Shown: positions 24,001 to 36,000 of the stretch, piece by piece
How positions within the stretch are numbered: position 1 is the first letter of the stretch
How the letters are laid out: each line of letters opens with the position of its first letter
DNA from: Atrichornis clamosus
Lineage: Eukaryota; Chordata; Aves; Passeriformes; Menuridae
Reading direction: 5' to 3'
DNA length: 64,000 bases
Assembly: GCA_013400975.1 (NCBI GenBank)
Contig: WBMZ01012778.1
Coordinates: 1-64,000 of the forward strand
Made by a program: the position numbers and the translations under genes
Notes under the pieces: generated by a model
Told to the model about the DNA's origin: nothing
What the model saw: the letters and a program-made list of their open reading frames with translations, nothing else
Database searches by the model: none

Positions 24001-26159
24001 ATGTCACTCAAAGAGTGCACTGATTTCTTGAAAATCTCTTCATGCATAAAAGCAATTTGAATATTGTATATGGCTCAACCCTCTCAATCAACTTGAATAC
24101 AAAGAAAGACCAAAGAGACGTACTTGAGCTCAAGAGCTGGAATCAGGAACAGAAGCACAAGTAAATGAATTCAGTGCACTTTTCATCACCACATGTCCAC
24201 GAGGCAAACACCTTCAGGGGTGCATGGCAGTCCTGGTCACCTCTTTGCTGGCCAGGAGGAACGAGCTGCCACAGAGGAAGTGTGGTCACAGAGCAAGGCT
24301 GCAGAGGGATATTTTGTGACACCAGGATATATCTGGAGAAAATATTCACGGAGAAAATGGTGGAGAAAGATTCATAGGGAGAGGCTGGATGTCACCATGG
24401 GATTCAGCAGCAGCAGCAGAGCTACAAGTCACATCAGTGAGTTAATTTTCAATTGCATCAACGATATTGAGCAATTAATATGTTAGAGTATATGCATTGA
24501 GCAATAAATCTCATGCTAAAATTTCACCCGTATTTAGACTGTTGTCAGCTTTTGGTTGCATCCTGAATCAAATCTAGACCTGATTTTTGCTTAAATAAGG
24601 ACTTTTGGGCAATAATTCTTTTCATACTGCTTTTGACCTCTGTCTTTTTTTAGCAGATAATTTTATTCTCCAAGGAACAATCCTCCTGCTCTTATGCAAG
24701 AAAAGTTCCAAACCCCATAAAAATCACTCCAAGGAAAGAGCTGTATCATCTTCTCCTGCCTTTCTAACAAATTTCTATTTCTACAACAATATTTATAAAG
24801 AAATCCATCCATAGTAATTTCTGCTGACACTCAACAGGGGTCAAGAGAATTTCACATTCTGGAAACAAAAAACTTCACTCTGCTAGAGGTTCAGCTGAAA
24901 GTACCTGGAGTTCAGGAGTGCTATCAACAATTATTCTGTAGAACAAGCATGCTCAGTGAAAATCCTTTGAAGAGGAAAAAGGTCAGGAAATCTGTCATTT
25001 TACAAGGATGATCTTAGTAGTAGATAAAGGAGTTCACTAGAATGTGAACTAACATCTACTGAGCAAAACAACAGGAGTACAATTATTGAAATGCTACCAG
25101 CTTCCTATAATTGCTCATTATTACCATAATTCAGATTATTTCTTCAAAAGAAAAGTTCTCATTTTGATTTGAAAGAGTCAATGTTTTGCTCCCTCCTCAC
25201 TATAATGAATCTTTGACTCACAGGCTAAAGAAATTAAAGGGAGAAGGAAGAAGCCAGAGGACGTGAGCACACAGGGAAGAGTATGCTAAAACATGAGTTT
25301 GGTGTGAGAGCTCTCAGAGATACAGTTTGAAATAGCAATATGGAATTGCATACGGGCTTGAAAACTAAGTAAAGATTCAGAAAAGAAAAAGAAAAAAACC
25401 CTAGCCTCTTACTGCTAAAACACATCGTTGAACGCAAATCCTTTGATGAGAAATTTAATATTTTTAAAAGTGATTTGTTTGTCCCAGCCCAACTCATTAG
25501 TTCTGAGCAAGTGCCATAGCTAAGAATATAAATTTCAAGACTGCTTTTGGTTGGTGATAGGTGCTGCCTAATGGCAGGAAGTCATTTCTCTGCTCAGAAG
25601 CCTCTGGTTTCCGTGTGATTTAAAATGCCACCAGAAATAAAGGAATTATCAAGGCTTGGCCTTGATGTACGAGCCTATTTAAATCCCTGGGGTGAGACGC
25701 TGAGGACTACTCTTCCAAAACAACCTGCACGGGATCATTAAGCAGTACAATAATAGGTTGGAATTCGTTCCTGCAGTATAAGGATGAAGCTGTAGTGGCT
25801 GTGCTGGGAAGAGCTGCTCGATTACAGACAGCTGAGCAGAAAGGCTAAACAGGACACAGGTTACAGGGAACATTTCAAGCTGCTGAAAAGCTGCATTTGG
25901 AAGAGAGTATGCACCAAAGACTCCTCCCTGACTCAGGTCAGGATGAAAGTTAGAATACTTGACAGGAGTTGAAGGAATTTGGCTTCCCAAAGGCATCCTT
26001 TGGAGAGAACTATTCCTTCTATGGCTGATAGTCCAAACTTGCATGTCCAAAGCAGGGGATCACGGTCCATGACTGTTCTGGACCTCAAACCAAAACCTTT
26101 GGGAGGTCAGGAAAAGGAGGGGATTTTTGTTTGGATGCTCTTTTATTTTCTTTCAGAGA
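21031..26159. other. Noncoding DNA, no gene recognised
   Basis: AT-leaning DNA with a (CAG)5 run at 24405-24419 and no clear transposon. Open frames reach 109-123 codons (23731-24060 +, 25679-26050 -) but look random: low-complexity residue use, no domain motif and overlapping frames on the other strand. No tRNA, snRNA or exon signature was found. Confidence 0.55.
24405..24419. repeat. (CAG)5 trinucleotide run
   Basis: Five uninterrupted CAG units preceding AGCTAC. It is not in a recognised coding context. Confidence 0.8.
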
Positions 26160-26278
26160 GAATCACAGAATCTTCTGAGTTGGAAGGGACCCACAAGGAT
26201 CATCAAGTCCAACCCTTTTAAGTGATTGATTCATTTGGGGTTTGAACCCAACCATGTTCCAACCGACTGAGCTGATCT
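26160..26278 (-). mobile_element. TguSINE1-like SINE (tRNA head, CR1 tail)
   Basis: Read on the - strand, the element begins with a tRNA-like A box (CAGCTCAGTCGG, one base from the usual TAGCTCAGTTGG) and a GGTTGGAACATGG stem region. A B box follows (GGTTCAAACCC versus GGTTCGANNCC), then an ATCAATCACTTAAAAGGG linker. The tail is GTTGGACTTGATGATCCTTG, TGGGTCCCTTCCAACTCAGA and TTCTGTGATT, the CR1-X-type 3' end. This composition matches TguSINE1, a tRNA-derived SINE mobilised by CR1 in passerine birds. The segment between the boxes is shorter than in a tRNA, so an internal deletion is likely. The match is from memory of the family and not from alignment. Confidence 0.75.
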
Positions 26279-27769
26279 CTTGCCTACCTGGAAATATAAA
26301 GGAAGGTCTTGTTCCATGGGGCTGGAAAGATGAACACTAGACCATAAAATTGTATTTTTCCCTGGAAAAGCTGCCCCTTACTGGGTGCTTGGGTGTGCAG
26401 ATGCTGAGCAGGAAGAGGCAGAGTGGTGACATTGCTCTTGCATACACACCAGACAGTAGTGCTGAGCACTTGAAGACTGACATAAATTATATAACCATGG
26501 ACGAAGGAGAGAGAAAAGGTTTGAAGGCTATCTGGCCTCTAACTGCTTTGATACATTTTGTCATCTATTTTGAACATTTACTGAGTTTTTTAGTAAAATT
26601 CCCAGTGTAAACCATGGTAAACTCAACTCCATCCTAAATCATCAGAACTCTGGTGATTTTCTTTCAAAAACATCTCCTTGGACTTGGTCCTGTGAGGCTG
26701 ACACTAACTGACCCTTTGCCATTAGCAAGTCTCACTGTGCAAATACTGAAATCCAGTAACATACATACGCATGGATTTGTTACTTTGTCATATGCACAGC
26801 AGCCCAGATGAAAAGAGGTGAGCAAGTAGATAAGGTTTTGAAGAGCCTAGATGTGAATGTAAACAAGCATAATAAATATTAAGAGAGAAGAATCCAAAGC
26901 AAGAGGTAGAAGAACACCAGATGGCCGCCTGAATGCAATAGTTGTTAGTCAAATTGCTGTTCTCCTATATCTGGTCTCAGGAGTGTCCTCTGATTCCCTC
27001 TGCTTTCTCACTGGGTAGCTGAAACATTTTAATAACAGCCTGATAAATAACCAGTAGTAGATATTGTGATTCTACTTTTTGTTCTTGATTTATTTGAGCT
27101 CCCAGCAATAAAGCTCACAGGCAGCTGTCCAAGGCCTTGTGAAAAACCCTCCATCCAGTCCCACTAAAGACAGTGGAGAACTTGTGATGGTCTTCAACCA
27201 TCTCCTCCATTTTGTGTCCTAATACATGAGGCCCACTGAATACTTTTTAAGAGATACCTCTTCTGATAGGTCTTTCCATTCTTGAACAATTGCTATGTAA
27301 TAAACTATTTTATCGGTTTTGCTTACATACTGTATTTCTGAAAACAAAACAATAAATGGCTGTAAAACCAATAAAATGTACTAGGCTAGTGGTTTATTAC
27401 AAACAAGCCAATACCATACACTGCAGCATATTTTTCAGCTCAATGCACCAGGATTCTTATTGTCCAGGTGAGTGTTCCTGGCTGTAAATTGCAGCACTAT
27501 AGCTCTTTTCCAGCGCACTCTAAAACTTCTTTAGGTTGATGTGCCTTAAAACACTCCTAGTCCTTGGACAAATTTATGGGGAGGATAAAGCTTGGTAGTT
27601 TTATGCCAAGGCGCTTTTAACTTTGCCAGGCACCCTGGAAGCACTTTGGGATGCTGCACAGGGAGCACAGACTGCACAGTTCAGCTGGAAGAAATCCCTC
27701 AGCACCCCTTGCAGACACAGTCCTGGGCTATCTGAAGTGAGCTGGAGTGGGCAGCAGTGGGAGAGCCAG
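26279..27769. other. Noncoding DNA, no feature recognised
   Basis: Ordinary AT-leaning DNA that becomes GC-richer near 27620-27770, just before the next CR1. It has no exon, RNA gene or clear repeat. A 86-codon frame at 26350-26610 has no family resemblance. Confidence 0.55.
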
Positions 27770-28050
27770 GGAATCACAAAGACCTGGAAGGATTTGGGTT
27801 GGAAGGGACCTTAGACTTCATCTTGTTCCACCTTTCCTGCCATGGGCAGGGACACCTTCCACTAGACCAGGTTGCTCCAAGCCCCATCCAGCCTGGCCTC
27901 GAACATTTCCAGGGACAGGGGAGACACAGCTTCTTTGAACAACTTGTGCCAAGGCCTCATGATCCTCACAGGGAAGAATTTCTTTCTAATATTTAATCTA
28001 AATCTTCCCTCTCTCAGCTTGAAGCCATTCTCCCCTGTTTTGATCCAGCC
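27770..28050 (-). mobile_element. CR1 LINE 3' fragment, - strand
   Basis: This is the reverse-complemented CR1 3' region. In order: GAATCACAAAGACCTGGAAG, GGTTGGAAGGGACCTTAGAC, TTCCTGCCATGGGCAGGGAC, CACCTTCCACTAGACCAGGT, CCAAGCCCCATCCAGCCTGG, GGGAAGAATTTCTTTCTAAT, then CTTGAAGCCATTCTCCCCTG. About 280 bases remain, covering the 3' UTR and the last codons of ORF2. The copy is only moderately diverged. Open frames crossing this interval are frames of the repeat, not host genes. Confidence 0.95.
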
Positions 28051-29046
28051 AAAGGACTATTTACTAATTTTGAGTGATGGTTCCCAAAGCCAGAACTTTG
28101 CGTATCTTTCTGGCAATGCTCACGTTTACTGCAGCTTTGAATAAGACTAATATTGAATAAAAAACCTTCAGTAAGACTCTTCAGTATGGTTGCTCTAACT
28201 TTTCCTCTTCATTTTCTTCCGTCATCACTCACTGTCCCAGAAACAAGCCTCTTTGGCAAGGAACTCTTGGAGCAGTTACCCTGCATATTTCAGCGCCTCT
28301 AATGTGAAGTTATATCACACTGTAGGGCCATTGTCCTTTACACCAGCCAGTTTGTCAGAACCAACTCCTTCCCTAGGAGGGAGAGTCACCCAAGGCTGAT
28401 GGCCAAGGGCTTGAGACTCACCTGGCTTTGATCCTGCTGGTGTGAGAGTCCACAGTGCAAACCAAAGTACAAGGCCTTAGCTGAAATTGTGATTTCTCAA
28501 GGTGCCTTTTTAAGTGAACTCAGGGTTTACACCTGTGAAATGGGTAGAATAATAATATGCACACATTCAAGAAAAAGTGCATTCACTAATTAAATCAATT
28601 CACTTTTCTGACTGCTGCATAAAGCAAGTGTTTGATTTCTGATGATTTTACACAGTATTAATGCAGAAGTTATTTTTGCTGAAGCAATAGCTAGTTCTCT
28701 GCAGCACACCCGAAGTGGCTGTAGATTACTGGAATACATTTCCTTAGCAACTGTTGGAATAATTTCATGCCCAGGAGAAAGCAGCTTTCCTAGTACACCT
28801 CAATCTTATCAGCAGCACTTGAAGCCAGCAAGAGTTGCCCATCAGTCTCTGACAAGCACAGTGGGGCAAGAAGAAGTTTAAATAATCCTTTCTTAAACTC
28901 TGTGTCTCACTCTATCATATTATGATAAAGATCAGATCCTTTTCCTTGGCTGTTTGCTTCAAGAGCTCATCATTCCCAAAGGAGGAATTCTACATATTTT
29001 TTCTGACAACTGCCCCTCAAAATCACCAGCGACTGAAACCCGTATT
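28051..29046. other. Noncoding DNA, no feature recognised
   Basis: Between two CR1 fragments there is about 1 kb of AT-leaning sequence with no exon, RNA gene or further repeat I can support. A short perfect inverted repeat, TATCATA-T-TATGATA, lies at about 28912-28926. Confidence 0.5.
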
Positions 29047-29097
29047 GAGCACAGAATCCAAAAGAATTTCAAGGCTGGAGATGACCTCTGAGTCAAG
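29047..29097 (-). mobile_element. Probable short CR1 3' tip, - strand
   Basis: CACAGAATCC, then AATTTCAAGGCTGGAGATGA and CCTCTGAGTCAAGAT resemble the reverse-complemented CR1 terminus (CACAGAATCA, TTAAGGTTGGAAAAGACCTC, TAAGATCATC) with many substitutions. It is only about 50 bases long, so the assignment is plausible rather than certain. Confidence 0.5.
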
Positions 29098-30685
29098 ATA
29101 CTAACATGATTTCAGTCAATATTATAATGTATGCAGGAGACGTATTTTTCCCTTCCCCACAGGTCCGTTCCCCATATGCAATTTCTGCTTTGCTGAGCAC
29201 ATGACCAGCCCAACCTGTGAGATACTTGGTCTTCAGTTCCAGCTTCCACAGTGTTATAAATATACAGATGGACTCTAGAAAATGTGTCACACATTTACAG
29301 GAGGAAAGTTTTGTTAAGAGAAAATACTTTTGGTATTAACTTTAGGCAATAATTTTCACGATCTTTTCTGATTCTTACCTTTAATTTCAACTTCCTGTTG
29401 AAAACAGCTTAAGATCAAATACACTTGATCCTATTATACAGAAATCCATCCTAGGCTTGCAAGTGATCTCAGCAGAGTGCAATTAGAAAGACATAAATAT
29501 GATAATGAAGCTGTTATATCACATTTTTCTAGTTTGATACTGTATGGGCTTACTTTATTCATCTATTTATAGGCTTTGATGCATATGTTGATGCAAGAAG
29601 ATGGGACTGTTCCTTGCCTTGGCTGATATAGCAGGAATAGCTCCTCTGCCTCTTCTTGTTCTCATCAGCCACGCTATAGGTAACCTCCACAAATGCTATT
29701 CCAGACAGTGTGTCCTTAAAGCCAGAAAGGTTTTTGAGGGAAAATCCAGAGCTAAAGATCCTTCCCAGTATCTACCACTGCCTTTATCTGTGAAGTCAGA
29801 CTCCCCTTTGCCAAAACCTGCTGTTTCAGTGTGAGGTGATGTTGTGGGCTCTCAGTCAGGGCAGCCCCTGGCTGGCTGAGCACTTCACAGCTGACATCAG
29901 GACCTGAGCTTTGGTCAAATGGACAGCAGAGACCCAACTCAGGCATTGGGATACTTGTGACATTTGCTGCCACTGAAAAAGCCCTGCTCGGCTGATGCCT
30001 GTGACACTGATGGAGACGCAGCCCTGCAGAGGGAAGATCCTCCCCCACGGCTCTTCGCAAAACTTCAAGTAAAGTGCACACAGTTCTGCAAAGGAGGAGA
30101 GAAATCCTCAAGGGCAGAAATGTCACTGAAGTGAGCTTAAATCACATGAGTGATAACTCCACTGGGAGAACAGCAGACATCAGTCATCTGTGTGCCTGCT
30201 TAATACCCCCTGTTTTGGAATATTTCTACTGTCAGTAATTTTGCTCATCTGCTGGGCAGCCAGGAGGATGAATAGAATTGCTCAGAGCAGACTAAAGCTA
30301 TGGACCATTGCAAACAGTCTCTAAGAAGAGCATTTGCCAAGCACCTGGGACTGATGATTCATCATTTTCTCCGCTTTTTATCGATACCTGGATAAAGGTG
30401 CCAGATTAACAGCCCTGGAAACTAAACTCCATCCCTTTCAGAGGCATGGCATGCAGAGGGCAGATCTGCACAGCAGCCTTGAGCTTGTCCCTCTCACTTA
30501 TGAGAGAGATGCTCCATGATCAGGCTCCTTGGATGATGGGCCTTTTTTCCCCATTGGTTATAGCTACTGGAAAAGCATTATCTGGGTGCAATAAAGTGTG
30601 CCAAGCTTTTACTATGCACTTTTATGAAATAGATAGCAAAGTATGCTGTTAAGGGAAAAAGTACCATGAATACCTTTTTCAAGCA
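29098..30685. other. Noncoding DNA with a GC-richer middle
   Basis: The part at about 29830-30060 is GC-richer than its surroundings and carries overlapping open frames of 70 and 124 codons on the - strand, with no recognisable domain. It has no transposon signature. Outside it the DNA is AT-leaning and unremarkable. Confidence 0.5.
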
Positions 30686-30800
30686 TGGGAAATAGAGGCT
30701 GAAAGAAATTAACTTGCTCAAGATTAAAAAAAAGTTGCAAAGCCAAAAATAAATCCTAAAGTTCCTGAGCTCAAGCCTCTGTTGACAATGCTGACTGTTT
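30686..30800 (-). mobile_element. Ancient MIR-like SINE relic
   Basis: GGGAAATAGAGGCTGAAAGA, AATTAACTTGCTCAAGATTA, TTGCAAAGCCAAAAATAAAT and CCTGAGCTCAAGCCTC line up in order with the reverse complement of a MIR core-SINE. The usual form there is AAATGAGGCACAGAGAGG, TTAAGTAACTTGCCCAAGGT, CAGAGCCGGGATTCGAACCC and a tRNA head. Divergence is high, as expected for an element active before the amniote radiation. The call is from remembered consensus; an alignment is needed to settle the family. Confidence 0.55.
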
Positions 30801-30962
30801 AGATTAGTGCTTGATCAAAGACTAGAAGGGTTTCCCATATTATCTGCATTTAAGCCTCTTTTCCCTTCAGTCTCCTGAGGTGTTGCCCCTAAAACCATTT
30901 TGTCTCATTGCCCTTTGCACAACAAGTTCCTCTTGCAGCCCTGCCAGTGTTACCTGCTTCAA

Positions 30963-31002
30963 ATCTACATTAAATACCTACTACATTAAATCTACATTAA
31001 AT
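30963..31002 (+). repeat. Imperfect tandem repeat of CTACATTAAAT
   Basis: The word CTACATTAAAT occurs three times within 40 bases, with a short irregular spacer between the first two copies. It is local, low-copy tandem duplication. Confidence 0.8.
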
Positions 31003-34000
31003 TCTTGTCCTTAAATAGGAAACTGTTCATAATTTAGCCTTTAACACAGAGAACATATATAGCATCCTGCAGTGGCTTCAGTGCTAAACTGATCCAGCGG
31101 CATCAGTTTCTCTTTCCCAAATCTCTGGTATTCCTTCCACTTCACCTCTTACATGTGGGGAGAAACTTCAATAAAATCCCAGAACCTCTGCTCGATGTTC
31201 CTTTAAAATTTGCTCGAATATCTCTGCTACATTATAGTTGGAAAGTCTAGTCCTGATTCTAAGTTCACAAGTGACAAACTCTGCTTTAGGCCTACCAAAA
31301 AAACATGACCAAAAAACCCAATTAACCAACCCTACATTTTTCTTTACCTTCACTTCCACCTAAAATGAAGCAAAACCAGGCCGAACCCATGCTACTCAAA
31401 CACTGACTAAAACCAAACATCTGCTCAACAGATTTCTGAGTGAAACAGCTGTGAGCTTAGCCTGGTTTCTCTAAGTCTTGGAAATAACTGCAGCAACCAG
31501 TTTTGATAAAAATTAGGAACACAAAACTGGCATTTAATCTCAATATGTAGCTGAGCATACAACACAACCATGGCCAAAAGCATCCCTCCAAGCCCCAGGG
31601 TCCTGCATTTGTAAGCTCATCTGCTTCAGCCTGCCAGGGCATAGCACCCTGATAAATACCTGTTAGAAAAGGAGGAAGGTATCCAACACACTCCGGAATT
31701 AATATTGATTTCATGTCAATTGCTTTATATTCCCACTTAGGCACACTGCAGGTCATTGATGGAGAGGATCCTCAGAAAGCAAAATTAAGATGAACTGTCA
31801 TCCAGCAGCAGTGAAAACTAAAGTTTCCCTAATAAGCAATAACGATTTAGAGGACTGCAACATTTCTAGTTACTCCATAGTGTGGTAGAAACACAACTTT
31901 TCTTCTCTTTCTTTCAGCAGTTCATAAGTCTATCAGGGCCTACACTTAACTTGAAGATCAAACAATCAGCAGATGCTGGTAAACACTGAAGTCTTTTCAA
32001 AGTTCATGATTAAAAAAAATCCAGGAGTAGCTTTTTTTCCTAGTAGGATCTCATGTTTGAAGTATAATGATAGATGTTCAGATTAGGCAGCTCTCATAAT
32101 CTTTTGAGCCCTATTTTTCTTATATACTGTTATTAGTTGACAATTGCTCTCAGAGTACATCTTCTTACCTCACACACACCTGCATAAACCACATCAAAGT
32201 CAGGTGTAACCCAGGAGAGCATCAAACCCAATGCACCAGGAGTGCATTTAGCAATGCCTTTGTGTAGCCAGAGTAGCTGGATATAGCTGGTGGAGTTGCT
32301 CCACAATCTACCCAGAAAAAACTAATTTCACAACAGAGTACTCTTAGGTCTTTCTATTTTATAGAAGAAATTCTCATTGTTTCTGTTCTTTGTCCTCTCT
32401 TTGGATCCTCTACTCTTCTCATCTTGTGTTCCTCTGCTATTTTTCATGTTTTCTTAACCTTCTATTTTCTCTTAGCTTTATCTCTGGATTACCTTACACA
32501 GCAGAGAGGGAGCCTTCTCCTCTCGCTGCAGTTCAGGTGTGATCTCTCTGCTTTGCTTATAAGGAAGCAAAAGTGATCTGATTTATTTCAAAATCCTCCA
32601 ACCAGTTTTAATTGCATTTAACTTTCTAGTTCTTTTCTTTGCACCTGAATTCCTTATTTTCTCCCTGCCTATATTCTCAAGCTAATAGGGGAATTACGAG
32701 GAGGCACTTTCAGCATTTAAGTTATACGTGAGATTTTCATCATAAGCAGCTTCCAGCAAGCCCGTGTCTATCTGAAACCAAAATGGGCATTCATCTGTCA
32801 AAGTCCCTTTGACTAGGTGAGCTCAGCTGCTGCTTTCCAAGCACCAGTCCATACCATTGGAAATATGACTGTACTTTCATGGAGAACACATAGAAGAACA
32901 TGAGTAAATGCCTGACTAAATGAGGCACGGCATTTGGAAGTGGTTAACCTGTCCAGCTTTGATAGAATGATTGATGTTAAAATTCAGAGCACTGATACTT
33001 GGGAAAGCATCCTGTGTATTCAGAGGGTAAAAGCACCTGAGGTCTCTCAGTCAATCCTTTTGAGTAATAAGTCCCTGGACTTTTCCAAATCTGGATTTAA
33101 AAATCAAATTCAAATTTCAATGCAGCTGAAAGCCCAGACCCCTGCCTAAGGCAGGGATGTCTTAGTCCTGTGTTGGAGCAGGAGGAAACAGATGGGCTTG
33201 CCATTATGTTTGCAACCTTCTCCTTTGCCCGCATTAATGTTTTCTTAATAGTTCATATCACATGAAAGCTGATTTTCCTTTGTGTCTGGCATTAAATGCT
33301 GATCAATATTAATGTTTGATTTATATTTCTGAGAAAGAGACAGCAAGAGAGAGCAAGAGTGAGACTGAAGATAGGATTTACATGAACTTCAATAGAGCTG
33401 TTAAAGCAGCAAAGCTGGTGAAATAATCAATTGGACAAGGGACTGGCTAACAAATGAGGTCTAGGCTGTGACAGCACCTGGTCACAGTTCACTTAGGGCT
33501 GCAGGAGGAGGAATTGTGATTTGGCGTGAATTCTTGTGTGATCTGAAAACACACTGGGCAGTGAGACAGGAAAATGTGCCACTGACACAGGACTACAGCC
33601 ATGAGAAGGGGCCAGGAGACACCACCCTGCTGCAGCAGCAGAGAGGAGGCCAGCAGAGGAGGGGCAAGGAAACAGCTTGGCTCTCTGTGGATTGAAGAGG
33701 TGCAGGTCGTGCCCAGAGAACAGGGAAGAGACTTTTGCACTGTGAGGCTGGAGAGGGATGGGACAAAAGGAGAAGCCCCAGTCAGAGTGAATAAACTTTC
33801 AAAGGAAGCAAAGGCAGAGGGCTGGAGGAAGTAAAAGTGAAGCTTCTGGGCAGGGGGAAACACACTCCTTCACCTTCTAATAGCAGTAGCCATATTAAGA
33901 GGTGCTCATACAACTGATATCCCTGAAAAGCACCTAGGGATGCCTCTAGCTGTTGCTGAAATCAGGGGTTACACCATCCCTTGTGCTCCAGCAGGTCAGA

Positions 34001-34119
34001 TCAAAGGGAAATGGAAAAACAAGAGTGGGAGGTGAGGAATGCTCTGCAAGGCATCAGTAGTCAGATACTGCTGCTTGGTTGCCTATGGCATTTTGCAGAC
34101 TGGAAGGTTCACTAGGTCA

Positions 34120-34320
34120 GGCTGATGCCTTGATGCCCTTTTTGCTCTGGAATATCCACAACCAGCCCTCAGGAGCCAGCTTCCAGATGCCCATTAAAGA
34201 TAACGGGCAGAGTAATATTAGGAACTCTCTCAGCTGACGGCTCTGCCGTACTGACAACAGATTGGCAACACCCGACAGATGATTAGAGCTAAACTGCCTT
34301 GCGAAATGCAAATATGCCTA
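34120..34320. promoter_or_regulatory. CpG-retaining patch with octamer, candidate enhancer
   Basis: Five CpGs lie between 34204 and 34303, against a background with almost none. A perfect octamer ATGCAAAT sits at 34306-34313, followed by ATGCC and ATGCAG half-site-like words, and CAGCTG (E-box) is present near 34231. No repeat or exon explains the composition. Such patches in gene-poor DNA are often conserved noncoding elements. This is an inference. Confidence 0.3.
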
Positions 34321-36000
34321 TGCAGAAATGGAAAATTACCATAAAATCTTTAGGACTGCAGGAAACTTCAAAGCTAATTTGCGTGTTCAACTAAAACTTC
34401 AATGTCCCTGTTAGCAATGTCACACTGCTCTGTTAGTTATCCTTCTAATTAGAGCAGTATGGACAGGGACACAGGAGAGAAAGCAGCTCAGACAACAAAA
34501 TTACACAGGTTAGAAAGCTGGTGTCTAGTTGATCCAGGACAATTTTGGTTTAGAGTCTTTCCTTCCTAGGCAAATCTTTCCTGTCAAAGATGACTTATCT
34601 ACTCTCTATCAGGTTATTTTTTGGGTACTTAACAGTCAGAGCCAAAGTGGGTGTGATTATTTCTGCTGTGTAACTACACCTGCAGCTGCACTGTTCTCAC
34701 TTTCAGATACTAAAGTTCAAGTGTAAAACACTCTATTCTTCATGTAGACATTAACAAAGGGTACATAGGCATTAGCAGAACTTAAATCCTAAAATTGGTG
34801 GAAATAGGTTACAGTGTTTCAGCTGCTTTCTTCACAAGTCTCTTTAATGCTGCAATCCACTTCACTTTCAAGGTAAGATCTGTGAGTCATTTCAGAATAA
34901 TTTAAAGCCGGGGCAGATCCAACCTTACCTTTTACAGATGAAGAAAATACTCTCGACTCAGAGAAATCTGTTTTTCTATTTTTCAGGAGAGGGGTGAAGA
35001 AAACATTTGAAGAAAGAGACTCTTTAGAGGGAAATTCAGGTACAGATCTTGGTGTGGTGCGTATCAGCAATTAGACAGGAGTGTCAGTGTGACACTTACG
35101 AAGTGCTGGTAAAAGCTGTCCCTCTCTCAGCACAGTTCAGTGCACTGCTCAGTCCTTAGCACTTCAGAAAGTGTTGGTATATCCACAGAATGTGTGTCTA
35201 AAGCAAACGCTTCAGCAAATTTGCTCTTCAAAACCATGGATATTCAGGACTACTTCCTAAGGTTATGGAAATAACTGCTTAGTTGGCTGGAACTGCTCTA
35301 GTTCATACACGTAGAGATCAAGCCCCAAATCTCCAGACTCATAAGATGGAGTCCCTCAAGTTCATCATATTGGATCTTCCCCAGCAAAGAATGGCTTTTT
35401 TAATGACCACACAGAAAAGGCATTTAAATAAGATCCTCATTGTTCTTTAAAGCCCAAACTCTCTTAAGGTAACGTGTTGAAACAACTTTCTGAATCATTA
35501 CTTTAGGCAACTATAAATTACCAGTACTACTCTTCCCATTTTTCCTCCAGGAAAATGTAAACACAGAGCAATTCCAGTTGCTTCCCTGCCAGGGGTAGTG
35601 CCAAGCTTGGGGCAATCCCAGTTCTGGGGCAACCCCAGTAAAGGCAATATTGGTAGGATTATTTTTAATATCTAGACCAGTGATTTTAAGTCCCTCTGTG
35701 TCCTCTTTGTCCTGCCCCATAGCGTGGCAGCTCCAAGCATGTCTGAACAGAAAGAAACACCCCCTCCCAAAAGTATTTGCTCTGCTAGCAGTCTCAGAGC
35801 TGACCATTAATAGTAGCAAAGGCTCTACATTTGCATTTTGAATTCCTCATTTAGCTCAGTAATTTCAACTCAACACATAATCCCTTCTGCTCATTACGTC
35901 TGCAGTGTGAGAGGAAAAAAATTAGCACAAAATTTCTGCTTTATAATAATCTGAGAGCTACTCACCTGACAAGCTGCAGTGGTGGGGAGCATTGTTGGAG

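Larger units (their letters stand above)
30801..36000. other. Noncoding DNA with one regulatory candidate
   Basis: Mostly AT-leaning DNA without exon or RNA gene signatures. A small CTACATTAAAT repeat lies at 30963-31002 and a pyrimidine-rich part at about 32340-32480. A purine-rich patch (GAGAAAGAGACAGCAAGAGA) lies at about 33331-33365. A CpG-retaining patch with an octamer at 34120-34320 is listed separately. Open frames up to 124 codons look random. Confidence 0.5.

Noticed and set aside
26221..26278. A functional tRNA gene on the - strand
   Set aside because: A and B boxes are present but the anticodon arm is missing and a CR1 tail follows. It is a SINE head, not a tRNA gene.
28912..28926. 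Perfect TATCATA-T-TATGATA inverted repeat as a transposon terminus or terminator
   Set aside because: The 7-base arms are too short and AT-rich to be more than chance in DNA of this composition.
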